Shown here in pieces: positions 9,323-17,764 of a stretch of DNA of 34,217 nucleotides. The notes below the pieces were generated by a model. The model saw nothing but the letters and a program-made list of their open reading frames with translations, was not told where the DNA came from and did no database searches. A program made the translations under genes and the position numbers. The DNA is from an uncultured Terriglobales bacterium (GTDB lineage Bacteria; Acidobacteriota; Terriglobia; Terriglobales; Acidobacteriaceae), in assembly GCA_955652395.1 (NCBI GenBank), contig CATPBJ010000193.1:1-34217 (forward strand), in the 5' to 3' direction. Positions within the stretch are counted from its first letter, which is position 1. The number at the start of each line of letters is the position of its first letter.

Positions 9323-9508
9323 CTAGCTAGCTTCTTTGACGTCCAGAACTTCGCGGCCCTTGTAGTGTCCGCATTTGGGGCAAGCGCGGTGCGGCATTTT
9401 ACGCTCGTGGCAGTTGGGGCACTCGGACAGCGAGTGACCTTTGAGTGCGTCATGAGCGCGACGGATGCTGGTGCGCCGTTTAGAGTGTCGCCGTTTTGGA
9501 TTGGGCAT
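9323..9508 (-). CDS. rpmF: 50S ribosomal protein bL32, zinc-binding form
   Basis: This 61-residue basic protein of the large ribosomal subunit starts with MPNPKRRHSKRRTSIRRAH, the normal L32 N-terminus. It carries CPNC and CPKC (separated by 13 residues), so it is the zinc-ribbon (C+) paralogue type. It sits between yceD and plsX as in many bacteria. C+ forms are often replaced by C- paralogues under zinc limitation; no second copy is in the window. Confidence 0.97.
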   Translation of the reverse strand: MPNPKRRHSKRRTSIRRAHDALKGHSLSECPNCHERKMPHRACPKCGHYKGREVLDVKEAS

Positions 9509-9568
9509 TCGATTCCTCTTTACTTCAATCTTCAGTCCAAAATTTTCTGCAATCTTGAATCTTTTGAA

Positions 9569-10120
9569 TCAGTGATCCAATTTGCCACGAATATCTTTCA
9601 ACGCCGACCAGCGGGGATCTTCCACCGGTTCAGCGCAAGCGCACTGTTCCGCATTCAGGTTCTTGCCGCAGTGTGGGCAAAGACCCTTGCAGTCGTCGCG
9701 GCAAATCACTTTCAGTGGAAGAGCAAGGATGACCTGCTCCTGCAAAACGTCTTCCAGGCGCAACCCTTCGCCCTGATAATAGCTGACCTCGGCCTCGGCG
9801 GAGGTGACAGAAAGCTCTTCGCGTCCCGCGTCAGACCCTTGCGGGCGATACAGCAAATCGAACTGGTGCGCCACATCCTGTACCACCGGCTCGAGGCAGC
9901 GAGCACAAGCCAACTCAACCCGGGTCTCCAGGTTCCCGTTGAGGCGTATGTCTTTTACTATCTTATGCTTGCCGTGCTGCTCTTCGACCAACTGAACGCG
10001 CCCGGCGGTGTGCAGCACTTCCACCTGGCGCAGGTCCTCGCCCAAGTCAAGCACACCCGGGCGAATCTCCTCTTCGAAATCAATGGGATGCAACTCAAGT
10101 TCTTGGATTTCGATGAACAT
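9569..10120 (-). CDS. yceD: YceD/DUF177 family protein
   Basis: A 183-residue member of the YceD (DUF177) family, which is found upstream of rpmF across bacteria and has been linked to 23S rRNA accumulation. Family features are the ELACARCLEPV motif (about 69-79), an acidic middle, the LEDVLQEQVILALPLK segment and a C-terminal cysteine cluster (CRDDCKGLCPHCG) that could bind zinc. GGGGGT lies shortly before the ATG as a possible ribosome binding site. It is the first gene of the cluster that runs through rpmF, plsX and fabD. Confidence 0.9.
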   Translation of the reverse strand: MFIEIQELELHPIDFEEEIRPGVLDLGEDLRQVEVLHTAGRVQLVEEQHGKHKIVKDIRLNGNLETRVELACARCLEPVVQDVAHQFDLLYRPQGSDAGREELSVTSAEAEVSYYQGEGLRLEDVLQEQVILALPLKVICRDDCKGLCPHCGKNLNAEQCACAEPVEDPRWSALKDIRGKLDH

Positions 10121-10248
10121 CAGGCACCCCCCGCGCTGCTAAATCGTACCGCGAAGACCCGCGGAAGCACGCTCTGAAGAGCAAGTTCTCCAGGAAGTAA
10201 CTTAAAGAATAAAGGGCGTGAGAAGGGGTGTCAAGGAAAGTAGGGCTC

Positions 10249-10440
10249 CTATCCCCAGCACAGGCGAGGACGCTTGGGCCAATTTCGGCATGGTTTGTTC
10301 TGGTAGCGAACGAGGAAATCCGAGGCTCGCAAGAGAAGGCGAGCGTCCCGGGTAACTAGTACCAAACCTTCCGTTTGTGCGGTGGCGCCGATCAACCGGT
10401 CGGCGGGATCGTGCGGATCGTCGTCCGCTGTCGCTGCTAC
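10249..10440 (-). pseudogene. VapC-like PIN-domain toxin, C-terminal remnant
   Basis: About 60 codons on the minus strand, ending at a TAG at 10249-10251, read as the last part of a PIN-domain ribonuclease. The sequence includes HDPADRLIGATAQTEGLVLV followed by TRDARLLL. Both are hallmark segments of VapC toxins, and they carry two of the acidic metal-ligand positions. No start codon or N-terminal half is present, and the in-frame TGA upstream (near 10450) closes the frame. No antitoxin gene is adjacent. The aldo/keto reductase starts on the other strand right beside the break. It is a relic of a toxin-antitoxin module and is not expected to be active. Confidence 0.7.
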
Positions 10441-10451
10441 ACTATTTCCTC

Positions 10452-11582
10452 ATGCTTCCCGGACATGCCACTGCCGCCGGCACCGCCCGTTATCGCGACC
10501 GCTTCCCCAATCTGCGCGACGCCGGCCACTTTCGCCAAGCTGAACATGTCCCGCGCGTGAGCCAGCTTTGGCTTTCCTCCATCGGACTGGGAACGTATCT
10601 CGGCGACCCCAGCGATGCCACGGATCAAGCCTACATGGCGGCCATTGAGGCCTGTCTCAAGGGCGGAATCAACGTTCTCGATACCGCCATCAACTACCGT
10701 CATCAGCGCTCGGAACGCAATATCGGCACGGTGCTCAAGCGGTTGATCGAGTCCGGGGAACTGCATCGCGATGAAGTTCTGGTTTGCACCAAGGCCGGCT
10801 ATCTTTCTTTTGACGGCAGTCCGCCCCCGGACCCGCGGGCCTACTTTCATCGCGAGTACGTCGAGACTGGCGTCCTTGATCCCAAGGATCTGGCGGGCGG
10901 GATGCACTGCATGTCATCCACATACCTTGAAAGTCAAATGGAGCGCTCACGGCGGAACCTCGGTCTCGAAACCATCGACCTGTTCTACATCCATAACCCG
11001 GAATCGCAGTTGGCGGACGTCTCCCGCGAAATTTTCCGCCAGCGCTTGAAAGATGCGTTTGCAGCTCTCGAAAGGCTGGTGAAGGCAGGCAAGCTTCAGT
11101 ACTACGGAGTTGCGACCTGGAGTGCTTTCCGCGTGGCGGACAGTTCCCGCGACTACATGGATCTTTCTGAGCTGGCAAAAATCGCGCACGAAGTCGCGGG
11201 CGAACACCACCGCTTCCGTTTCATCCAGCTCCCCTTCAATCTGGCGATGCCGGAGGCTTATGGGCTGGTCAACCAGCGGATGGGAAAAGACAAGATGTCG
11301 CTGCTCTCGACCTCGACCCGTCTGGGAATTGCGGTGATGGGCAGCGCCACGCTCTACCAGGCAAGGCTCACGCAGGGTTTGCCCGATTTCGTCGGCAGTG
11401 TTCTGGGAATGAAGACCGATGCAGACAACGCCATTCAATTCTCGCGCTCCGCGCCCGGCCTCACCACTTCCTTAGTCGGGATGGGCCGCAAAGAGCACGT
11501 GGCCGCGAATCTGAAGCCAGCCCTGACCAATCCAACTCCTCCACAAGAGTGGAAGAAGCTGTTCACCAGGACAAAAGAATAG
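10452..11582 (+). CDS. Aldo/keto reductase family oxidoreductase
   Basis: A 376-residue NADPH-dependent oxidoreductase with an AKR barrel is predicted. Visible signatures are IGLGTYLGDP, LDTAINYRHQRSERNIG (with the catalytic Asp and Tyr), VCTKAGY (catalytic Lys) and DLFYIHNPE (active-site His). The C-terminal part, with VGMGRKEHVAANL, is the usual cofactor-binding end. It is somewhat longer than the 320-residue average because of an insert around 115-150. The start is the ATG at 10452; the frame extends to 10377 but that part overlaps the toxin remnant and is Arg-rich without homologous character. It appears monocistronic. The substrate is unknown. Confidence 0.88.
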   Translation: MLPGHATAAGTARYRDRFPNLRDAGHFRQAEHVPRVSQLWLSSIGLGTYLGDPSDATDQAYMAAIEACLKGGINVLDTAINYRHQRSERNIGTVLKRLIESGELHRDEVLVCTKAGYLSFDGSPPPDPRAYFHREYVETGVLDPKDLAGGMHCMSSTYLESQMERSRRNLGLETIDLFYIHNPESQLADVSREIFRQRLKDAFAALERLVKAGKLQYYGVATWSAFRVADSSRDYMDLSELAKIAHEVAGEHHRFRFIQLPFNLAMPEAYGLVNQRMGKDKMSLLSTSTRLGIAVMGSATLYQARLTQGLPDFVGSVLGMKTDADNAIQFSRSAPGLTTSLVGMGRKEHVAANLKPALTNPTPPQEWKKLFTRTKE

Positions 11583-11619
11583 GATATTACCGGGTCCGCC
11601 AGGTGAGGTCCGAAGTCCG

Positions 11620-12345
11620 CTACTTCAGATCCTGCAGTTTCTGAGTCGCGAATTGCGCCACTTCGCTGGCGGGATTTTCCTTCTGGATTTGTTCGTAAAC
11701 GCGTTTAGCTTCGGCCCGCTGCTGGTTGGACGCATACATCTCAGCCAACTCCATCTGCGCCGTCGTCTTGCCTACGCTCCGCGTCGGCTTTGCGATCAGT
11801 TGGTTGTAGAGGCCAATCGCGTCCTTAGTGCGGTTGGTGTTGCGGTAAACCGACGCCAGGGCTAGTTTGGCCAACGCAGAGAGGTCCTCGTTGTGGGTCG
11901 AAGCTACTGCCATCAAATCTTGCTCGGCAGGGGCATTCTCCCCCAGTTGATAAGAAGTGAGGCCCAGAAAATAGCGGGCAAATTCTGCCGTGCGCGTATG
12001 CGGATACTGGTCCACGATTGACTGGAACTGTTTGCGGGCGTCCGTGGTGCGTTCCTTGGCCGAGGTGAAGGTCGGAAGATCAGGCTCGGCGGGAGCGCCG
12101 GCAGGTCGCAGTTGAGTGTCCAGCGTGCGCACCGCCTGGTTCAACAGGACGCTGGCTCTCTGGTCCTGCTGGTTCAGGTAGTACCAGCCGCCAAAAGAGG
12201 CGGCCAGTACCACGGCCAGAATCAGGCCTCCCATGAGGAGCTTTGACTTGTGCTCCTCCGACCAATGGACGGTGGCCTCGGCGGCGCCAATCGTGGCCCG
12301 GCTGAACTTATCTTCCTTAAGTCGATGACGAGTTTCTGCGCGCAC
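11620..12345 (-). CDS. Membrane-anchored TPR protein (YfgM-like)
   Basis: A 241-residue protein with a cytoplasmic N-terminus, one membrane helix at about 36-57 (LLMGGLILAVVLAASFGGWYY) and a soluble tail of TPR-type helical pairs. The repeats are visible as AEFARYFLGLTSYQLGENAPAE, then LAKLALASVYRNTNRTKDAIGLY, then AQMELAEMYASNQQRAEAKRVYEQI. The layout matches YfgM/TPR_21 proteins, which accompany the Sec translocon or outer-membrane assembly. That role is inferred from fold only. It is transcribed away from dksA across a 306-bp gap. A half-copy of the GTCCGAAGTCCG repeat lies just past its stop. Confidence 0.75.
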   Translation of the reverse strand: MRAETRHRLKEDKFSRATIGAAEATVHWSEEHKSKLLMGGLILAVVLAASFGGWYYLNQQDQRASVLLNQAVRTLDTQLRPAGAPAEPDLPTFTSAKERTTDARKQFQSIVDQYPHTRTAEFARYFLGLTSYQLGENAPAEQDLMAVASTHNEDLSALAKLALASVYRNTNRTKDAIGLYNQLIAKPTRSVGKTTAQMELAEMYASNQQRAEAKRVYEQIQKENPASEVAQFATQKLQDLK

Positions 12346-12651
12346 AAACGTCCCTTCTGTGAGATTAGCGCTGTGGGATTAACCGTCTTTGAGTCTAACA
12401 CGATGTTGAAGACCCGGCCTTGCGTCGGATGTTGATGGGCCGCCAGCGGAAAGGCTCCGTCCGGACGGGCTTGGGGAAGGGCACGAGTAAAGAACTCGTG
12501 CCCCTCCCATTGCATTCCCGGGCCCGTAGTCTTCGCCTCGGCCCAGGGAAGAAGCCCTGCCTTCCCGCCCACGTGCTTGTGTCGCAACCTTGCCTGAAAT
12601 GCGAAAGCCGCCGGATCGCTGGCGGCTTTTCGCTGCAGGAATCGCTTCAGA
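12346..12651. other. 306-bp intergenic region with hairpins
   Basis: No gene is supported here. It contains a perfect 10-bp hairpin (GGGCACGAGT at 12479-12488 with its complement at 12494-12503), a small AGGGAAGAAGCCCT palindrome near 12545, and the terminator-like hairpin at 12601-12633. Open frames that cross it are out-of-frame extensions from dksA and have no protein character. The promoter of the TPR gene presumably lies at its left side, but I see no clear boxes. Confidence 0.6.
12601..12633 (-). terminator. Intrinsic terminator after the dksA-like gene
   Basis: GCGAAAGCCGCC (12601-12612) pairs with GGCGGCTTTTCGC (12621-12633) around an 8-nt loop. It begins 18 nt past the dksA stop on the minus strand. 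The stem ends in A/T pairs, giving a short T-run on either strand, so it could work in both directions. Confidence 0.65.
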
Positions 12652-13020
12652 CTAGTGCGAAGTCTCCTCCAGAATTCCCTGTTCCAATTTCTCCTGGCAT
12701 TCGATGCAGTGCCGTGTCCAGGGCACCGCCTCCAGGCGTTTGGCATTGATTTCCTTGCCGCAGGATATACATTCCCCAAAAGCACCCTCGCGCAGCCGTT
12801 CCAGTGCGACTTCCACCATCTGTAACAGCTGACGGTCGTTGTTGCTCTGGTGAAAGAGGAATTCCTTGGTATAGGAACTCGCAGCCCGGTCCGCAATGTC
12901 CTGGGCCGAATCTTCGTCCACGGTCCGACCATCCTGCTCGGTGCGGGTAACCATGCGGCGCAGTTCTACCTGCCGCGATTCCAATCTCTTTTTGAAGTAG
13001 TCCAGCTTCTTCTTGTCCAT
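12652..13020 (-). CDS. DksA/TraR-type zinc-finger transcription factor
   Basis: A 122-residue protein of the DksA/TraR class, which enters the RNA polymerase secondary channel and adjusts transcription, often with ppGpp. The N-terminal half is a coiled coil (KKLDYFKKRLESRQVELRRM). The tip carries acidic residues (DEDSAQDIADRA). The C-terminal zinc finger is complete: CISC at about 85-88 and CIEC at about 106-109. The length fits short DksA-like proteins; E. coli DksA is 151 residues. It is flanked by an intrinsic terminator downstream. Whether it is the housekeeping DksA or a paralogue cannot be told from one window. Confidence 0.88.
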   Translation of the reverse strand: MDKKKLDYFKKRLESRQVELRRMVTRTEQDGRTVDEDSAQDIADRAASSYTKEFLFHQSNNDRQLLQMVEVALERLREGAFGECISCGKEINAKRLEAVPWTRHCIECQEKLEQGILEETSH

Positions 13021-13128
13021 GGATAATAATTTCGCGGCCCGCAGGCCGCGTCCTTAGCGCGTCATCGGCTATCAGTCAAACGAAAATGATATGCGCTTGA
13101 TTTGAGATGCGTCAACTGCCCCTGGCGT

Positions 13129-14433
13129 CTAATCCCGGGCGGGAGCACTTTTTGGCGGGGACGCTACACGCTTGAGGGCTCGCTCCAGAGTCTGGTCCAG
13201 CCCAGCCCTGGCTCGCTCGTATTCCTGCTGAGAAATGCTGCCTTGTTGATGCTCCACTTCCAACTGAAACAGCTCTTCCTTGAGCGCTTCAAGCAGCAAC
13301 CCGGAGCGGCCCGAAGCCGGCTGCCGGGTGGCAAGAGACTCAGGCACCTCCACATCTGATGCACCGAAATCCGGGATGGTCGCAAGCGATCTTTCCGGAG
13401 ATCTGGAGCGGTTGGTGATGTAGACGGCGCCCGCGGCCAGTATCACGGCAAAGCCTCCGAGGATGTACCAGCGATATTTTTCCAGGGGATCCGGAGCGTC
13501 GATTGGCGGACCCAGCCCTCCTCCAGGACGCGAATCGCGTGCGGCGGCAGCTCCGTTATCGGAAGCCGGAGCACCTCCGTTACTCTCGGCCTCGGTCAAA
13601 GTCCCTGTGCCCGAAATCTTGAACCCCAGCGACTGGCCCAGTTCAGTGTTTGACGCTACCTGCACCCTGGTGCTCGGCTCCCGGGGGTTTGCCCGCGACT
13701 CGAAGCCGCTGCCCGGGCTGGCTGAAAACTGCATGGTTTTGGGTAGCATGACGACAAAGTGCTGGGCTGGGTAGAGAGCCTTGGGATCGATGCTTAACTC
13801 GCCGCTGTAGGGGAGTTCGAATCCAATCTGAAACAAAGTCTGGCCGGGGCGCAATGGGAAATTGAAGGCGTAACGGTTCTTTTCTTTCTGTGGAACCGGA
13901 TCTGTCTTGAGCGGCTGCCCTCCTGCAGTCTCAGCGGAGGAATCCACGATCTGCGCCCCGTCGGGCAGATAGAACTCCAAGTTCTGGTCGCTCATCTGAG
14001 TGCGCGGCGGATTGGAAGTGTTGTTGACCGCGAATAGGCGGGTGACCTGAAGCTGGTTCCCCTGTGCCTGAAAACGCATAACGTCAGCGGTCACACCGAT
14101 CTCGTTGAGCTTTTTGGCGACGTCAAAGACTTGTACTTCGACGGAGTTCGAACCCGGAGGCGCCATGCTGTGGTAGGTCACGCCCTGGTGCACGGCGCGA
14201 ATCAGGTGGGGGCCGGTGTCGGGGAGATTGAAGCTGAAGTGACCGCTGGCGTCGCTCTTGGTGCGGGCAGCTTCTTCCATCCCCTGGCCCAGTTTGATCA
14301 GTATGACGTCATCCCCCGCGGAGGGCTTTCCGGTCGTTCCGTTCTTGAGCGTGCCGCTTAAAGTTTGCGCCGATGCACCGGTGCTTAGCAGGACAACCAG
14401 AGCGGCCACGACAACTCTTCCCGAGACCTTCAA
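13129..14433 (-). CDS. Exported carboxypeptidase-regulatory-like membrane protein
   Basis: A 434-residue protein with a cleavable signal peptide (cut after ASA, about residue 22), an N-terminal carboxypeptidase regulatory-like beta domain (LSGTLKNGTTGKPSAGDDVI, ARTKSDASGHFSFNL) and a long beta-rich region. One membrane helix follows (WYILGGFAVILAAGAVYI, about 337-354), then a cytoplasmic tail. The tail ends with a two-helix segment, LKEELFQLEVEHQQGSIS then QQEYERARAGLDQTLERAL, which resembles the CcmI N-terminal segment. It is the last gene of the ccmF-ccmH operon and overlaps the previous gene by 4 nt (ATGA), so it is translationally coupled. A role in cytochrome c assembly is inferred from position. 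Confidence 0.7.
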   Translation of the reverse strand: MKVSGRVVVAALVVLLSTGASAQTLSGTLKNGTTGKPSAGDDVILIKLGQGMEEAARTKSDASGHFSFNLPDTGPHLIRAVHQGVTYHSMAPPGSNSVEVQVFDVAKKLNEIGVTADVMRFQAQGNQLQVTRLFAVNNTSNPPRTQMSDQNLEFYLPDGAQIVDSSAETAGGQPLKTDPVPQKEKNRYAFNFPLRPGQTLFQIGFELPYSGELSIDPKALYPAQHFVVMLPKTMQFSASPGSGFESRANPREPSTRVQVASNTELGQSLGFKISGTGTLTEAESNGGAPASDNGAAAARDSRPGGGLGPPIDAPDPLEKYRWYILGGFAVILAAGAVYITNRSRSPERSLATIPDFGASDVEVPESLATRQPASGRSGLLLEALKEELFQLEVEHQQGSISQQEYERARAGLDQTLERALKRVASPPKSAPARD

Positions 14434-14747
14434 ACTCTGGCTCCTTTTCTACGATTGCTAAAGACAGCCGCAGCCCCGGCCCGTTCCAGTTGCGCCATCT
14501 CTGCCAAGACTCCGGCCGCTTCTTCCTCGAGCGATGACTTCAGCGACTGGTAGTCCTGATCGGGAAGTTTTCCCGCCTGGTGTTCAAAATTCAAATCGCG
14601 CAGGTTCTCATAAATGGCTTCCTTGCGTTCCTGCAAATATGCGAGCCGGGTCTTCTCCGGGCCCAGGTGCAGTCTTCCTGGAAGATAGAAGACATAGAAC
14701 AGAACGCAGAGCATCACCATGGCGCAGGTGAGAGTTGCAACCGTCAT
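14430..14747 (-). CDS. Small CcmI-like membrane protein
   Basis: A 105-residue protein with an N-terminal membrane helix (about 5-24) and a helical cytoplasmic or periplasmic tail. The tail contains LQERKEAIYENLRDLNFEHQ followed by AGKLPDQDYQSLKSSLEEE. This matches the pattern of the CcmI/CycH N-terminal region (LxxLxxDxxxGxLxxxDYxxxxxxLE), but the TPR part of a full CcmI is absent. Four-base overlaps link it to ccmH upstream and to the next gene downstream. It probably helps present apocytochrome to CcmF/CcmH; that is inferred from context. Confidence 0.7.
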   Translation of the reverse strand: MTVATLTCAMVMLCVLFYVFYLPGRLHLGPEKTRLAYLQERKEAIYENLRDLNFEHQAGKLPDQDYQSLKSSLEEEAAGVLAEMAQLERAGAAAVFSNRRKGARV

Positions 14748-15238
14748 ATTTGCGTGTCCTTTCTGGCCTGCGTGCGAAAATGTTCAAGCTCGGCGCCGCT
14801 TACCGGGAGGACGCCGCCCGGCGCAGCCAGCGCGGGTCTTTTTCTCCACGCCCGCACGATAAAGATGGTGGTCAGCAAACCTAAGACAAGGGCCAGAAAC
14901 GGCATGATCCATGCCACGCGGTTGAAGCCGGTGCCAGTGGGCGCGGCCAGCACGGTGGGGCCATATTTCTGCACGAAGTCTTGTAATGTCAGATCGTCAT
15001 TTTCGCCGCGATCGAGGCCAGCCATGAGCTCGCCGCGCATGCGGTCGGAATAGGTGCAGCCCACGTGGTTACATTCCAGCAGAATCTGGTTGCAACTACA
15101 GACGCACATCAACCGATGACCCAGACGGTTGAAGCGCGCCCCCTCGTCACTGGCGCCGAGGAAGGCAAACACCGTCAGGCAGAGCAGTGCGACGTGCAGG
15201 CTGCGTCGGAACGTTGCGTTTGTATCCGTCATCTTCAT
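14744..15238 (-). CDS. ccmH: Cytochrome c biogenesis protein CcmH/NrfF-like
   Basis: CcmH reduces or holds the apocytochrome c CXXCH cysteines for haem ligation in the periplasm. This 164-residue protein has a signal/anchor helix (about 13-30), a small helical domain and a C-terminal membrane helix (about 108-128). The usual LRCXXC motif is replaced by a cysteine-rich LMCVCSCNQ (Cys45, 47, 49) followed by LECNHVGC (Cys56, 61). The domain is otherwise recognisable by DRMRGEL and the FVQKYGPTVLAAP stretch. ATG at 15238 or 15232 could be the start; neither has a strong ribosome binding site. It lies 59 bp after ccmF in the same operon. Confidence 0.82.
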   Translation of the reverse strand: MKMTDTNATFRRSLHVALLCLTVFAFLGASDEGARFNRLGHRLMCVCSCNQILLECNHVGCTYSDRMRGELMAGLDRGENDDLTLQDFVQKYGPTVLAAPTGTGFNRVAWIMPFLALVLGLLTTIFIVRAWRKRPALAAPGGVLPVSGAELEHFRTQARKDTQI

Positions 15239-15297
15239 TGGGACCGCTTGCGCCGATGGTGCCTATGTGCCTTGGTGACCAGAAAAACTAAGTGGCA

Positions 15298-17316
15298 TTA
15301 GTCTCCAGCTCCAACCGGTGCAGCCTGGATCCGGGCCGGAGCCGTGACTCGAACCGGCGCCGCGTTCGGGATCAGGGCCAGCACCGTTCCGCCGATCATG
15401 ATCAATACTCCCACCCAGATCCACATGACCAGCGGATTCAGGTGGGCCTTGATGATGGGGCGTCCGGTTGCCTCATTGACCCCTTCATAAGTCAGGTAAA
15501 GGTCTTCTTTGTAGCTAGATCGAATTCTGGGCAGGGTCTGCGGCTGCTGGCTGGCTTTATAAAAGCGCCGCTCAGGATACATGGTCTCGATCTTGCGATC
15601 GCCCCTGAAGACGCTGATGATGGCCCATTCATTGCTGTAATTCGGATTGTCATCCTGGGTGTAAGACTCGCAGACCAGGGTGTAAGGGCCGATGGTCATC
15701 TTGTCACCAAAGCCCATTTCCTTTTCTTTGTCCTGATTGAAAGGAGTGCCGAGGATTCCGATGATCACCACAGCCACGCCGAAATGCACGATGTAGCCGC
15801 CGTAGCGGCGGGTGTTGCGATGGAACAAGTGCACCATCGAGGCCAGCAGGTTTTGCCCGGTGTGGCGCGCGATCACGCGCCCGCCGCGAATAAATTCCGA
15901 AGTGACCGTCAGTCCCACCAAGGCCGCCAGCATCGCGGCCATGAGCGCGTAGAAATAGGAAATATCCTTCCAGGGCCGAACTCCAAATACCATCATCAGA
16001 ATCCCGACCGCAATCGCTCCCAGTGCGGGCCACATGAAGTTGCGCTTCAAACTCTCCACCGAAGTCTTGCGCCACGCCAGCAGCGGGCCCACCGCAGTCA
16101 GCAGTAGCAATAGCAGCGCAACTGGAATCGCCACGTTGTTGTAGAACGGCGGTCCCACCGTGACTTTGTTCCCCTGCACGTATTCCGAGATCAGCGGGAA
16201 CCACGTGCCCCAGAGCACGGTAAAGCAAGCCAGCAGCAACAGCAGGTTATTAAACAGAAAGCTCGACTCGCGTGAAATCAGTGATTCCAGTTTGTGCTCG
16301 CTGCGCAGGTGCGACTTGTTCTTAAAAAAGAAAAAGGTAAAAGTGACGAGAGTGAGAACCAGAAACCACTTGAACCATCCGCCGATCGAAGATTGCGCGA
16401 AAGCATGCACCGAGCTGATGATTCCGCTGCGGGTCAGGAACGTTCCTAAAATCGCCAGCCAGAACGTGGCGAAAATCAGCCACATGTTCCACATCTTCAG
16501 CATGCCGCGCTTTTCCTGCATCATCACGGAATGGAGAAATGCAGTGCCGGTCAGCCAGGGCATCAACGAAGCGTTTTCGACTGGGTCCCATCCCCAATAC
16601 CCGCCCCAACCTAAAACTGAATACGCCCAGTGCGCGCCGAGAAACACTCCGCAGGTCAGGAAAGCCCAAGTCACCATGGTCCAGCGGCGGGTGATGTGGA
16701 TCCATTTTTCTCCGGGATAGCGCATGATCAGCGCGCCGAGCGCAAATGCAAAGGGTACGGTGAAGCCCACATATCCCAGATAAAGCATGGGAGGATGGAT
16801 CACCATTTCGGGATATTGCAGCAGCGGGTTCAGTCCTGCGCCATCCGCGGGCAATTCACCCTGCATGAGGGCAAAAGGATGGGCAGCGAAGTTAAGCAGC
16901 AGCAGGAAGAAAATCTGCACGGCGGCAATAATGGCGGACGCATAGGCGAAAAGCCGTGCGTCGGTTTTGTGCCGCAGCCGCAGTACTAGTCCGTAAGCTG
17001 ATAACAATAAAGACCAGAACGGCAGCGAACCTTCCTGCCCCGACCACAGCGTAGCGAACTTGTAGGGCGCCGGCAGATCGCGATTGCTGTGATGAAAAAT
17101 GTAGGCAATGGAGAAGTTATCCTGGAAGGCAGAAATGACCAGGATGAAGGCGGCAAGAAATACAACAGCAAATGTGGCGATGCCCGCCCGCCTCGCGGTT
17201 TCGCCCAGCCGTTCCGACCCCGGGCCCGGCCGAGCCAAAGCCAAGATCCCGGCGAGGAACGAGTAAGTGCTCAGTGCCAGCGCGAGCAAAAGCGCGAAAC
17301 TGCCAATTTGCGACAT
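15298..17316 (-). CDS. ccmF: Cytochrome c haem lyase CcmF/NrfE
   Basis: CcmF is the polytopic inner-membrane synthetase that joins haem from CcmE to apocytochrome c. The 672-residue length and about 14 helices fit the family. The haem-binding WWD domain WGGYWGWDPVENASLMPWL is at about 237-255. Conserved histidines occur nearby (HPPMLYLGYVGF at about 174 and GVFLGAHW at about 228). A large periplasmic loop lies near the C-terminus (residues about 520-620). It is the first gene of the operon ccmF-ccmH-CcmI-like-membrane protein. ccmE, ccmA-D and ccmG are not in this window and must lie elsewhere if System I is complete. The ATG has no clear ribosome binding site. Confidence 0.95.
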   Translation of the reverse strand: MSQIGSFALLLALALSTYSFLAGILALARPGPGSERLGETARRAGIATFAVVFLAAFILVISAFQDNFSIAYIFHHSNRDLPAPYKFATLWSGQEGSLPFWSLLLSAYGLVLRLRHKTDARLFAYASAIIAAVQIFFLLLLNFAAHPFALMQGELPADGAGLNPLLQYPEMVIHPPMLYLGYVGFTVPFAFALGALIMRYPGEKWIHITRRWTMVTWAFLTCGVFLGAHWAYSVLGWGGYWGWDPVENASLMPWLTGTAFLHSVMMQEKRGMLKMWNMWLIFATFWLAILGTFLTRSGIISSVHAFAQSSIGGWFKWFLVLTLVTFTFFFFKNKSHLRSEHKLESLISRESSFLFNNLLLLLACFTVLWGTWFPLISEYVQGNKVTVGPPFYNNVAIPVALLLLLLTAVGPLLAWRKTSVESLKRNFMWPALGAIAVGILMMVFGVRPWKDISYFYALMAAMLAALVGLTVTSEFIRGGRVIARHTGQNLLASMVHLFHRNTRRYGGYIVHFGVAVVIIGILGTPFNQDKEKEMGFGDKMTIGPYTLVCESYTQDDNPNYSNEWAIISVFRGDRKIETMYPERRFYKASQQPQTLPRIRSSYKEDLYLTYEGVNEATGRPIIKAHLNPLVMWIWVGVLIMIGGTVLALIPNAAPVRVTAPARIQAAPVGAGD

Positions 17317-17521
17317 GGGGAGGCCCGAACCGGTATTTTTTCAGAAACAGCGGGCTGAGGCAACCCACGAATGAAGCGGAAGCTAAATCACAAGGCCCGG
17401 GTAACGCACAGAGGTTACTCCGCTCCTGAGGTTTGAACGAAATCAAACTGCAAGACAACTTCTCAGCCTTGCCTCCCCAGGCGGCGCAAGGCGGAGCAAA
17501 CCTCCAACGAGGGCCTGGAAC

Positions 17522-17764
17522 CTAAGCGCTCTGCTGCTGGTCGTGACGAGCCAGCACTTCCTGCTCAGCCACCAGCCAATCCTCGTTTTCGTGGCCTGGA
17601 GTGTATCCCCGTTGCTCATACAGTTCGTACGCGCGACGGCGGATTTCTACTTCCAGGTCTGTCGGCGGCGAGTTCTTCTTGGGTTCACTCGGATTGATGG
17701 CAGGCATGGTTGCAATCTGCTTCCTGCGGGTGTTGCCATTACCAGGGGTTTTTACGCGAGCCAT
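17522..17764 (-). CDS. DUF2934 small protein
   Basis: An 80-residue hydrophilic protein whose C-terminal half, IRRRAYELYEQRGYTPGHEN followed by EDWLVAEQEVL, is the DUF2934 signature. These small proteins are abundant in Acidobacteriota and some Proteobacteria, and their function is unknown. The N-terminal 35 residues are basic and disordered. The start at 17764 has AAGGAG nine bases upstream. It stands alone between ccmF and dnaE2. Confidence 0.8.
   Translation of the reverse strand: MARVKTPGNGNTRRKQIATMPAINPSEPKKNSPPTDLEVEIRRRAYELYEQRGYTPGHENEDWLVAEQEVLARHDQQQSA

Noticed and set aside
9212..10177. 321-codon open frame opposite plsX, rpmF and yceD
   Set aside because: It spans three conserved genes on the other strand and has no start context or motif.
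12222..12932. 236-codon minus-strand frame overlapping dksA and the TPR gene
   Set aside because: It is out of frame with both real genes and reads as low-complexity basic sequence.
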